DNA of 60,000 nucleotides. Origin: Membranipora membranacea. Its lineage: Eukaryota > Bryozoa > Gymnolaemata > Cheilostomatida > Membraniporidae. A program made the position numbers and the translations under genes. Of this stretch, positions 50,361-60,000 are shown one piece after another. Positions within the stretch are counted from its first letter, which is position 1; every line of letters begins with the position of its first letter. The stretch is taken from NCBI GenBank assembly GCA_914767715.1, contig OU612074.1:15674062-15734061 (forward strand). Direction: 5' to 3'. The notes under the pieces are model-generated. The model did no database searches. It worked only from the letters and a program-made list of their open reading frames with translations, and was not told where the DNA came from.

Positions 50361-50514
50361 ATAGAACTCTATTATTTATCACAGAATGATCACAACACTG
50401 AATTATATCATGGTTGGAAAATCTGAGATGCCTTCAATTTTTTTCAGTCTTGATTGATTGACCCTTGTAATTGCTAATCATTAACCCTGCTCTAATAATA
50501 TCCTGTTGTTAAGA

Positions 50515-52550
50515 ATGAGGATGGAGCCAATTTGCCGAGACCAAAGGAACTCGGGTCTTCAGAACCGAGTACTAGTTAGCCTCAGACATTCTCTTCTACC
50601 TGTGTCATATGTAATAAGGAGAAGTACAAAAACCGCAAGAAACTACCGACCTCTAGAGCTGAGACTTTAGATGCTGGTAAGTACAATAAACTGCTACACC
50701 ATAATCTCAGGTTTTATTCTGCCTTCTGTAGGGTTGGTTGATTAATTGAGGGAACTTTTTCAATTACATGTGTTGTATGATCTAAGCTGCATCAATCATA
50801 ACTATCTGGAGACGAATGATATATCGATGAGGGGGCAGCTTTCAAAAATATTATCCTTCTATTTCGGGGGTTTACTTCCTGCCGCAGAAGCCAAGAATGA
50901 CACAAAGCTGTTGTCAAGTTTTCAGTTAGGAGATCCTGTTGCCCGTGAAATGAGATATCATCGTGCATGCCACAAGAATTATATCGCAACTGTTACGAAC
51001 CAGCTCAGGTAAAAACTATAAAATCTGTTTGACACTTATCATTGTCATTTGTCTGGCTCAACATTATTTGTGTTACATTCCTATGCTTTCCCTCTTTGAA
51101 AATTGTTAACAAGTTCACTTGGGCGTAGAGTTGAGTTCTTATGAAGTGCTGTAAAATTGTTATACCAATTGTTTTAGATCTAAATCAAAAGCTCGCTTTG
51201 TGAGATCTGCATCGTGGCGACAACTTGAGGACCTGGTTAGCTCAAAGATAGAGCGCGAGAAGGGTTCTTACACCGTATCTGATTTACTTGGCTTATATAA
51301 TAAACTACGTAGAGATAACAGAGAAGATGAGACCAGGTAAGATTATAATATATATTTATATATACTAGTATCCCACAATGCAATTTCCTGGAATTCCCAG
51401 TGAGATCAGGGCGATAAAAACTTGCGAGACTGGGGTTTCCAGGTTGAAGTTGCATTGTGCAAGCATTATCAACCTGCCGTTTTGAGAACACTCAAATGCA
51501 GTGATCAAACTTTGGCCTTGTTAGATTAGGATTAATTAAAAAAATATGAAAAGTTATGTCAAAACCTTTTTCTTCCTCGGACTAACATGTATTGTGCTTT
51601 CAGACAAAAATATCATCTTTTTACAGCCGAAAAGCTTTTGTCTACCGTCTGAAGAGAGAGTTTAAAGGCCGCCTTAGTTTTCATCAAGCCTCTGATCCCT
51701 CTCGTGGTGATATAGTGACGAGCAGCAATGCAGTTTTGACTGCTTTAGTGACTGATACATCAGTACTCACAAACACATCCAGCCTCTTGAGCGAGGTCGA
51801 CACTGCCAGCTCATGTGATGAGGAAATCCCTTTCCATAGTGTGACCCAATCCAATCAATATAAACTCAATCAGGCAGCAATTTCACTCCGTTTGTATATA
51901 GATCAAACCAAAAAAGTCGAGATCCCCTGGCCACCTACTGCAGACAACCTTAACGCTGAGGCCTGTGTCGAATTGGTTCCGCCACCACTATTTAATTTTC
52001 TAGCTATGATGACAGGTCATGCTGATGTGGTCTGTGACTGGAACACCTACTATAATTTGGACGCCTCTGTTCGCCTAAAAATTCTCAGCTTAGCCCAAGA
52101 CATTGTACAGCTAAGCTCCAAAGGTGCTGCTGTTAAACCTAAGTCTTTAGCCATCGGCCTAACAGTGAGGCATATGACAGGGACTAAATTGCTAGCCAAA
52201 CTTATTCGTTGATTTGGTCATTCTTGCAGCTATGACTCAATTATTAGGCTCGAAACAGCACTTGCTTTGAAACAAGCTGCAAATACAGCTTTCAGTCTAC
52301 CAGCAGGATTTCTTCAAAAGAACTTCACAATGCTAGTATATGACAACATTGACTTTAGTGAAGAAACTCTTTCAGGTCATGGAAAAACACATCACACCAA
52401 CGGGCTGATGATTCAACTGAGGTCAAACACACCTGCACCATCTGTGGAGCACACGATTCCTATATGTAGAAAACTCACACCGCCCTCAACAGAGATTGCT
52501 CCATATTTCTTGTCTACTAAACAGGGACCACATTGACCTCCTAATAAAAT
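50515..52550 (+). pseudogene. Decayed multi-exon gene inside the TIR element, unknown family
   Basis: Four in-phase pieces can be followed: about 50,515-50,677, 50,888-51,008, 51,178-51,336 and 51,604 to about 52,550. The first carries a CVIC knuckle and KEKYKNRKKLP. The second has LLSSFQLGDPVAREMRYHRA followed by CHKNY. The third has RSASWRQLEDLV and SDLLGLYNKLRRDN. The fourth is long, with FKGRLSFHQASDPSRGD, PPPLFNFLAMMTG and LPAGF...VYDNIDFSEETLSGHGKTHH. I recall similar text in multicopy uncharacterised proteins of marine invertebrates but can name no domain. Damage is clear: an in-frame TAG at 50577-50579, a one-base frameshift near 51,645-51,660, and an in-frame TGA at 52210-52212. Its place between matching TIRs suggests it is the element's own gene, possibly a transposase. 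That is inference. Confidence 0.65.
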
Positions 52551-52714
52551 ATCCCAACAAGCAGATGTTCACCGTCCACTGAAACGATCAATCACCAATG
52601 ACAGAACCTACATAGCACGTAAATCACTCAAGTTATCACCTGAAACCTTACCTGGCTTGACCGCATACAACATCCTGAACAGTGAACCGCTCCCGGTATC
52701 AATCATACAATTTG

Positions 52715-53685
52715 TGAGATGCTGCCGCTGACAATGACTGATACAACCGGGTACACCCTTATTTGTTAATTCAGCACCCTTTTTTACCCTAGAAACATTT
52801 ATATTCTTGTTCTCTGTTGGCTGTATCGAACATTAAAATCTTCACTAACTTAAAGCTCTTTATTGAATAATTTGGGATATGCTGTCATATACTGCCACTC
52901 TGCCGCTGATGATGACCACTATAACCGGGAACACCCTCATTTTTGGATTCAGCACACTTTTTTACACTAGAAACATATTAATCTTGTTCTCTGTTGACCG
53001 TTGACTGTATCAAATGCCACAATTTTCGCTAAGTAGAAGCGAATTTGTACAAAAAAGTCGGATTTGCTGCCACGCTGCCGCTGCAATGACTGATACAACT
53101 GGGTACACCCTCATTTTTGAATTCAGCACCATTTTTTACCCTAGAAACATATATATTCTTGTTCTCTGTTGGCTGTATCAAACACTAAAATATTCACGAA
53201 CTAAAAGCGCTTTGTTGAAAATTTTGGGACATGCTGCCATATACTGCCACGCTGCGGCTGATGATGACCCCTACAACCAGGTACACCCTCATTTTTGGAT
53301 TCAGCACACTTTTTTACCCTAGTAACATATTATTCTTGTTCTCTGCTGACCGTTGAATGTATCAAACACTACAATTTTAACTAACTAAATGAGAATTTGT
53401 AAGAGATGTGGCATATGCTGCCGCGCTGCCGCTGACAATGACCAAAACAACCGGGTAAACCCTCATTTTTGGATTCAGCACACTTTTTTACCCTAGCAAC
53501 ATATATATTCTTATTCTCTGTTGGCTGTAACAAACACTACAATCTTTACTAACTAAATGCGATTTATTGAAAATTTGTGATATGCTGCCATATACTGCCA
53601 CGCTGCCGCTGACGATGACCGCTACAACCGGGTACACCCTCATTTTTGGATTCAGCACATTTTTTTACACTAGAAACACTTGATT
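52715..53685. repeat. Tandem satellite with dimeric higher-order unit
   Basis: Six units of about 170-180 bp share ACAACCGGGTACACCCTCAT, TTTGGATTCAGCACA and TATTCTTGTTCTCTGTTGGC. They alternate between an A type (GCTGCCGCTGACAATGAC) and a longer B type (CATATACTGCCACGCTGCCG), making three AB dimers of about 350 bp. The array lies in the 3' part of the TIR element. Confidence 0.88.
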
Positions 53686-53757
53686 TTTTCCTGCCATCAA
53701 AAATTGTCCGTGCCATTTTTTTTAGAGCACCTAGAGCTAGGCTGCTTCTGGCCTATT

Positions 53758-53880
53758 AAGCCGGAAGCAGCTATAGCAAAAGTTTTTATGGTAGGGACAA
53801 TATATGATGGCAGGATACTGATCGCCTTTTATACTTCATTGGTGTATGTTTTGTAAAATTCCCCGGTTGTACTACCCCGT
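53758..53880. repeat. Second copy of the transposon left end
   Basis: GCCGGAAGCAGCTATAGC through TATGTTTTGTAAAATTC matches 50,041-50,165 in direct orientation, including GGGACAATATATGATGGCAG. It abuts the right end of the first element, so two related elements lie side by side, or this is a remnant of an older tandem insertion. Confidence 0.75.
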
Positions 53881-54863
53881 TGACGTTGTCATATTTATAA
53901 ACTAGAAAGTGTTGTATTTTCATAATGTATGTATGGGGACACAATTCCTATTCTGCCCTGCTTGTTTAATCTACCAAAGTAACAGTATGATAATGAAATA
54001 ACTCACGTGCAAAATGCTCTAATATTCAGGGAATTTTGATGATAACTGCTAAAATATTCACTATATACACTTGCAAAACTCTGCTCAAGTCGGCTCAAAT
54101 TGAAATTTAAATTGAGTAATGTCAATTGTCTTAGACCAATGTCTAGGGGCATTTGTAAACTACATTTTTGACCTTTCAATTACTACTTTCGTCAATTATT
54201 AGCTGAAACTGTTTTGCATAACACATGAGTAAAGACTTCGAATACTGCCTTACTGTTCAGCAAGAAACTCAAATGTCAGAATCCGAAATCAATCACTTTT
54301 TAAGATGGTTCGTAAGTACTATCTAACTGAGAATTTTGTTTGTGAAGAAACACAAAGAAGTTTTGTCACTGACAGTAGATTTGAATGTGGCTCATGCACC
54401 TCATGCACCTCATGCTATGATATAACATATAATATGTTAATCCCATGCCTGTAGTATTGACGTCTGCCAACTGCATCAAACTCTTGACTGCTCACTAATT
54501 ACAATCAAGTGTGAATATTTGGGAATATGCAGTAGTGCTGCTGCTTACCTCTTCAACTTGGCCTACCCTCATTTTTGGAAAACCCAAAATTTCTTCATTC
54601 TAGAGATACCTGGTTATTACTGCATCAAATTGGTCGCGTGCTATCACTTTTTGAGCAATCTTATGACTAGACTGCCTCCTGTCTTGTTCTTGTGGTGTTA
54701 AACTGTAGTGCTGTTGCTGACCTAATGCTATTTGAGCAGCACATGCATTGCGTTCAACGCATTGATTGACTGTAATGACTCACCTTTCTTTTTTGTTTGT
54801 TTCAAGAGAATAATCAGTTGTTGCGCGTGTCAAGAGTAAACTCACCTTCAGGGAACACAGGTT
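53881..54863. other. No gene seen
   Basis: The sequence is AT-rich with short open frames only. A small triplication of CTCATGCAC occurs near 54,396-54,415. Confidence 0.45.
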
Positions 54864-55425
54864 CTACTATACTATACTATACTATACTATACTATACTAT
54901 ACTATACTATACTATACTATACTATACTATACTATACTATACTATACTATACTATACTATACTATACTATACTATACTATACTATACTATACTATACTAT
55001 ACTATACTATACTATACTATACTATACTATACTATACTATACTATACTATACTATACTATACTATACTATACTATACTATACTATACTATACTATACTAT
55101 ACTATACTATACTATACTATACTATACTATACTATACTATACTATACTATACTATACTATACTATACTATACTATACTATACTATACTATACTATACTAT
55201 ACTATACTATACTATACTATACTATACTATACTATACTATACTATACTATACTATACTATACTATACTATACTATACTATACTATACTATACTATACTAT
55301 ACTATACTATACTATACTATACTATACTATACTATACTATACTATACTATACTATACTATACTATACTATACTATACTATACTATACTATACTAAACTAT
55401 ACTAAACTATACTATACTATACTAT
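54864..55425. repeat. (ACTAT)n pentanucleotide microsatellite, about 112 copies
   Basis: It is essentially uninterrupted for about 530 bp, with two ACTAA variants near the right end (55,391-55,410). Because five is not a multiple of three, it reads as a repeating Leu-Tyr-Tyr-Thr-Ile frame on the plus strand, which should not be taken for a protein. Confidence 0.98.
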
Positions 55426-55529
55426 GGGGTGATGTAACTTCATGCAACGCGTGTGTATAAAGCATAACTGCCAATAGAGAGCTGTTGTCCGGTTGTGTAC
55501 CCAAACATCTGAAGTTAATCAAGAAGGAG

Positions 55530-56636
55530 AATTTAGCTTCTCCATACGCTGGCAGATATGACATGGTATAATATATCATCTAATATCTGCCAGCATATGG
55601 AGGAGCTATATTCCATACAGTATGATATTCTGCCGTGGCAAAGCACAAATTGAAGTGAAATAGTTTGGTTTCGCAAGCTCTTGCAGACTGCTGCAGCTGA
55701 AATCGCATGACTTCTAGGGCTGTTGGTTACGAATGAGACTTATATAATAGTAAGGTGCAACGGTATTTTCTCTGGTTCTGAAAATAGATTTCAATCGCTA
55801 CTGGGGAAGTCAAAGTTCTATAGAAATTATACAACACGTCTGCAGTTTAACATCACACATGCCACTTCCCTATTCACCAACCACTAGCACTGAACACACA
55901 ACTGGAGAAGTTCATACTTGCCAAGCAATCACTCAAATAGCTGCACAAATATAAGATGAGCGCCAGAAATAATGTTTCAAGTGGAAATATGAGATCCGAA
56001 AGGGTACATGGCAATGCTTAACAGAACTAGCTCTGTCCTATCAAAACTTGTCAACTTGTTGAAAAGTTCTACCCATGAATATTGCAATGTGACATTTTTT
56101 GTTGTTATTGGCATTCAATATTAGTCATACAGTAGCCATATTCAGTACATCAACTCTTCCAAGTTTGACAGATATTTATTTAATTTTCTTTCTTTTAGAC
56201 TTAACTGAAACTAAGATTCATTTAAATGCTTAAAATACGTACAGCTCAGTTTAACGATGCAGTTACTAGCTGATCACAAAGGCATTAACATAATCGTCTG
56301 TCATCAACAAGAAATTACAATCTGGATCAATCACCTTTCTATTGACCAGCATCCATAGAATAACATTTAAGAGCCGAAACACGATACCAAAGCATGATTT
56401 GGTACAGCGATTCGGTTTGGAAGTGGTATGTCGACAGATGGTTTTGCATTTAGCTTCTCAATTATGCTGGCAGATATGAATACATATATTATATAATCAC
56501 AAAGCATGTTTGGTATAGTGATTCGGTTTGAAAGTGGTAGATCAACAAATGGTATGGCATTAAGCTTCTCAATTATACTGGCATGAGAGATATATCATAT
56601 AACCACAGAACTGCCAGCGTATGGAGAAGCTAAATT
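55530..56636. mobile_element. Repeat element bounded by perfect 26-bp inverted ends, with internal copies
   Basis: A 26-bp arm starting AATTTAGCTTCTCCATACG (55530-55555) is matched exactly in inverse at 56611-56636. Further diverged copies of the same arm occur inverted at about 55,590-55,615 and direct at about 56,450 and 56,568. The outer pair may bound a 1.1-kb element. Alternatively, the first two arms are one short element (about 55,530-55,620) and the rest a nested cluster. No coding frame is present. Confidence 0.7.
56390..56590. repeat. Tandem duplication of about 115 bp
   Basis: AAAGCATGATTTGGTACAGC...TTCGGTTTGGAAGTGGTA...TTAGCTTCTCAATTATGCTG near 56,390-56,475 is repeated with changes near 56,500-56,585. 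Confidence 0.8.
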
Positions 56637-57052
56637 ATCCTTTTCAAACACCTTCAAAGGTCCAGCAGGTGTATCTAACAGCTCAACATTGGCGGTTATG
56701 CTTTTGACACACATTGCTTGAAGTTTCCCTTCCTATAAGAACCTGTGTTCTCTGCAGGAGAGTTCATTCTTGAGACGACAAGCTGAACTGATTATTCTCT
56801 CCAAACATCAAAATAGCAAGGTAAGTCTTTACAGTCTTTCAGAATGATAATCTCAATGTATTTTCTTAAATAGCAATATATTGATCAAGTTATATGTAAC
56901 CAGAGGTCCTTGTACAGCCTTTCTCCTATTAAATTTTGATGTGCAGAAATAAAGTTGATGAAATTTGTTGTTCAATCAAATTCAGTTGCGACAGAAATTT
57001 AACAACTGTCACCACTACTACAGCGTTGTGTACTTTTTTAGATTCAGCGGCA

Positions 57053-57722
57053 ATGAAGGTATTTGCATTAATAATAGCAGCACTCATGCTTGCATCAAGC
57101 ACGGCTCAAGTCTGCGAGAGCGATAGGTGAGTAAATTGCAATTTGTTGAAGTTTGGAACTGGGTACAATGTGTGGCCCAGTTGTTGTTATATTTCTATAT
57201 CATATAGGCAAAATTATTTAAGATACACAGCGAAAGAGTGATTCCCATTTCAAAGCTAGTTATTGCTTTTTAACAATCAAAATACCCCCTAAATATCCTA
57301 GAAAATGTCGCAATGCACCGAATTTTAAACACTAGCACTCATAATACGAAGAGTAGTTTTTCTGGTGAGAGTAAAAAAGCTGTGGATTTATAGGGATGCA
57401 TTGCTCTCTCACGAGATCCAAATTACACAGAAACATTTCGCCAGATCACAACACTATGTCAACTGACTTAGATATGTATGAGGACTTTTTTTAAATAAGT
57501 GCAGATGTACAGACAGAATTTATTAGATTAACCTTACTACGTGGGAGTGAAAATTGTTCCATTTCCGTTTTGTGTCAATGATTAATCAACGTTTTTTTTT
57601 CTGATTTCAGCGATTGCTCTGGATATAAGTCGAAGTGTCTTATATTTGGTCCAAACAGTCCATCAAACGAGTGCACCAGTGAAGCTATGTACAATTATCT
57701 TAAGGATTTCTTGAGGCGTTAA
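57053..57722 (+). CDS. Small secreted cysteine peptide, 2 coding exons
   Basis: Exons 57053-57126 and 57611-57722 join in phase 2 to 61 residues. A signal peptide (MKVFALIIAALMLASSTAQ) is followed by about 42 mature residues with four cysteines in the pattern C-x5-C-x6-C-x11-C and a basic end (DFLRR). A likely non-coding first exon ends at 56,820 (GCAAG|GTAAGT), preceded by a TATAAG at 56,734, and an acceptor (TTTTTTAG) lies just before the ATG. AATAAA at 57767-57772 fits as the polyadenylation signal, so the transcription unit looks complete. I recognise no family. Size and cysteines are those of secreted defence, signalling or venom-like peptides, but no function can be assigned. Confidence 0.78.
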
Positions 57723-57766
57723 ATGGGACAATGAGTATGGAATATGATTGTATGAAATGTCAGCAA

Positions 57767-57772
57767 AATAAA
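57767..57772 (+). terminator. Polyadenylation signal AATAAA
   Basis: It lies 45 bp after the stop of the small secreted peptide gene. Confidence 0.6.
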
Positions 57773-57859
57773 ATTGAACCACAACAAGTATCCATGTAGT
57801 TTTGTTTTACATCTTCATTCAACTGTTGATGAGTGGTCATAAATATCACTCAAGTTTAA

Positions 57860-58225
57860 TTAAAGGGCAACCAGGGTTTCAAACAACTTCTTTGTGATTA
57901 ATAGCAGATTGCACCTTCTGCATAGGGAAAAAGAAAATATCTAATTTGGATGATTATTCAGCCAGAATTCTTGTGAAACATTTCATCCATCAGGTACTTA
58001 AGCTCAGCTAAAATAGGAGCAGTTTCCTGTTCCTGTTATTATTTAGCCTGTGCTCAATCATCATTACAGTAATGTCTTGGAACCTCCCCTAAAATGAAGT
58101 GTTACCCAGCTTAGAGTCATCAACTACTTTGAGTTTTGCATCGCGTAATGCACAAAGCTGATGCTGCCTAGCACATTATTTACTACCCATCAATGCATTT
58201 CTGCGAAACCTTGGTTGCCCTTTAA
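57860..58225. mobile_element. TTAA-flanked MITE, copy 2
   Basis: The 358-bp element (57864-58221) has the same AGGGCAACCA... and ...GGTTGCCCT ends and TTAA on both sides. It is the most diverged of the three copies, with short internal deletions. Confidence 0.85.
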
Positions 58226-59355
58226 GCATTACCACCAGTTTTTAACTGACACTTGGAGAAGAAATTAAAAGGAAATAAGTAGTTGTTTGGTTATTAGATG
58301 ATTTGGCAGAATGAACCCAAATACTCTCTCACTTCCTAACTAGCATTCAACTAAAGCACCTAACTACCTACCTACATACCTACATTCCTAGCCACCAACC
58401 AGCAGATCATCCAACATTCATTGAACCAACTCAGGCTCACAAAAACACCAACCTAACGAACAACCATTGTTTGGTATGGCAAATACTTTGACATTCATTA
58501 GGTTTTCGGCAAAATCGATATAATGGAATAGCATTTAAGTCAGCTTTCGCATCTAGCGTTAGGCATTTCATGATGCAAAAACCAGATAATGATTTGCTTC
58601 AATATCGTAGTATAAATGGATGAATTGATAGTTGACCTGCATACAATGACTTCAATGGGCATTGACACGGGCGGCCTGGGTTCAGTTCCCAGCGGTGGCA
58701 AATATTGTTTTGTGTTTTTTCATCATGGAAATCGTTAGCATGAGAGAGGATCACTTGTTAGAAATATGAAAACATAGTGATTAAGGTGGTTAAGTGGAAT
58801 AATACAAACAATAGTCATAACATTTAAATTATTTTCCGCTGTGTTTGTCATAGATTTGCTGCATCTTGGTGCTGACACTAAGACAAATGAATTTATAGCT
58901 GTACTTGCATTACATGCAGCTCATTTTTTGAAGGGGTTAAATCAACAGCAAACGCACACATATAAAATTCAGCAAGAACATTACAATTCAACCTAATGAT
59001 TTATTTCTCGCTTCAATCGCTTTGCGAAATCCAGTGCAAAATTAACGTAAGCTATCTTGGCCCCTCTTTAAAATCATCACGGACCGCCCTTTGTGGTTTA
59101 AGTGTCAGAAATCACTATCAGATATTATGACATCAAGCATATTTCATATTATTGCCTTATCCAAGAGGACCGGCATACATTCTAACCTAAAATCAAAATC
59201 GGTACATAATTGTACGTCACTGAGCAGCGTCCCGCTATCCCAAACCAATAAAGTTTCAGAGCACTTAGACTATGTACAACTAGATGTGTGAGAAATGCTA
59301 TGCTATCGTACGAATTTCAGTACTGAAGTATAAATAATATGTCTTCTTTGTTTGT
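58226..59355. other. No gene seen
   Basis: It contains a CTAACTACCTACCTACATAC-type short repeat near 58,360 and a tRNA-like segment near 58,665. The open frame at 59,091-59,291 shows no recognisable feature. Confidence 0.45.
58655..58700 (+). repeat. tRNA-like 3' half (possible SINE fragment)
   Basis: GCCTGGGTTCAGTTCCCAGC forms a T-arm-like hairpin containing a B-box-like sequence and is followed by GGTGGCA. No matching acceptor or D arm is visible, so a functional tRNA is not supported. Confidence 0.3.
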
Positions 59356-59740
59356 TTAAAGGGCAACCAAGGTGTCAAACAACTTCTCATTGATGGCCAT
59401 TGATTAATAGCAGATTGCACCTTCTGCATGGGGAAAAAGACAAAATATAATTCGGATGATTATTAAGCCAGAATTCTTGTGAAACATTTCTTCCATCAGG
59501 TACTCAAACTCAGCTAAAAGAGAATACCACATAGCAGTATCATGTTCCTGTTTTTATTTAGCCTGTGCTCTATAATTATTACAGCAAAGTTTTGGAACCT
59601 CTCCTAAACTGAAGTGTTACCCAGCTTAGAGTCAGCAACTACTTTGAGTTTTGCATCGCGTAATGCACAAAGCTGATGCTGCCCAGCACATTATTTGCTA
59701 CCCATTAATGCATTGCTGCGAAACCTTGGTTGCCCTTTAA
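59356..59740. mobile_element. TTAA-flanked MITE, copy 3
   Basis: The 377-bp element (59360-59736) is nearly identical to copy 1 throughout and has TTAA on both sides. Confidence 0.88.
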
Positions 59741-59940
59741 ACCAATTTTTTTCACAAAGCACTATATCAAATGATAACTTGAATATAGATTCCTGCCAAC
59801 CTATCTAACCAGCACATATTCCAACTTCCAAACCACAACACTATCGACGCTGCCAAATTTGATTTGCTGCCAGTATCAATTTTTACTCTGCAGAAAAATC
59901 ATCTAAATTTATTAAGTTATCAACAATACAATATACTTAC

Positions 59941-59992
59941 CGCCTATGGAATGTCCCACTATGAATATAGCTTTAGGTAGGCGGCCAACCTC
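59941..59992 (-). CDS. Internal exon of a candidate alpha/beta hydrolase (partial gene)
   Basis: On the minus strand an acceptor (GCTATAG|G) and a strong donor (GGCG|GTAAGT) bound 52 nt that read EVGRLPKAIFIVGHSIG in frame, followed by a split Gly codon. A hydrophobic strand running into GHSIGG is the nucleophile elbow of serine alpha/beta hydrolases, such as LDAH- or PGAP1-type lipases. Ser is the presumed nucleophile. The upstream exons lie beyond the right edge. No downstream exon was recognised left of the adjacent MITE. With only 17 residues, the family call is tentative. Confidence 0.5.
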
Positions 59993-60000
59993 CTATAGCA

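Larger units (their letters stand above)
50041..53756. mobile_element. DNA transposon with terminal inverted repeats, unassigned family
   Basis: The left end reads ATAGGCCAGAGGCAGC and then ATGGCACGGACAAT(A)TTTGATGGCAGGA. The right end (53691-53756) is the inverse of both blocks, TCCTGCCATC...GTGCCAT and then GCTGCTTCTGGCCTAT. The inner 28-bp block differs at one position, and the blocks are separated by unlike spacers. Inside are a decayed multi-exon gene and a tandem satellite. No clear target duplication was found. A second, related left end begins immediately after, at about 53,758. Confidence 0.7.

Noticed and set aside
54797-55405. 202-residue open frame with a repeating LYYTI peptide
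   Set aside because: It is the translation of the (ACTAT)n microsatellite; the pentamer simply contains no stop in this frame.
58655-58700. A functional tRNA gene
   Set aside because: Only a T-arm-like hairpin is present; the 5' half does not fold.

Overview
This window is animal nuclear DNA. It has no operons or Shine-Dalgarno sites. Its genes are split into many short exons with GT-AG junctions, the introns are AT-rich, and much of the rest is transposon and satellite DNA. The proteins (ML/NPC2-like, arylsulfatase with a CxPSR site, RING/B-box/propeller, Mab-21, tandem 42-residue TPR) suit a marine invertebrate. A sponge or cnidarian is my guess from this gene mix, but the sequence alone does not prove it. 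I assembled exon models by hand from splice signals and reading phase. Four multi-exon models close exactly in frame: 642, 711, 619 and 145 codons before the stop. A two-coding-exon peptide of 61 residues closes as well.

Layout, left to right. 0-5 kb: a minus-strand first coding exon of an unidentified gene leaving the window, a frame-shifted TPR gene, and a TTAA-flanked MITE. 5.3-11.6 kb (minus): an 11-exon gene for a membrane-anchored Mab-21 (cGAS-like fold) nucleotidyltransferase, with a foldback repeat in intron 4. 14.0-23.2 kb (plus): a 12-exon secreted arylsulfatase with a complete active site and a Thr-rich, basic C-terminal extension. 27.9-32.9 kb (minus): an 8-exon TRIM-like protein (RING, two B-boxes, coiled coil, propeller-like C-terminus). 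34.3-34.5 kb: four evenly spaced palindromes. 34.6-41.4 kb: a large Mutator-like element whose inverted ends are satellite arrays. 42-44 kb: small inverted-repeat elements and dispersed repeats. 45.2-46.5 kb (plus): an ML-domain secreted lipid-binding protein. 46.7-47.7 kb: a dead Ty3/gypsy pol fragment. 50.0-53.8 kb: a DNA transposon carrying a decayed gene of a family I cannot name, plus a dimeric satellite. 54.9-55.4 kb: a very long pentanucleotide repeat. 55.5-56.6 kb: a TIR-bounded repeat just upstream of a small secreted cysteine peptide gene (57.0-57.7 kb). 57.9-59.7 kb: two more copies of the TTAA MITE. The window ends in a minus-strand exon with a GHSIGG nucleophile elbow.

The host genes do not form an obvious pathway. 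Several belong to families with known innate-immune members (Mab-21/cGAS, TRIM, ML), but neighbourhood alone does not show a shared role. The strongest candidates for something undescribed are the hairpin-anchored Mab-21 enzyme with all three metal-binding acids, the satellite-ended Mutator-like element, and the TIR transposon with its unnamed ORF family.
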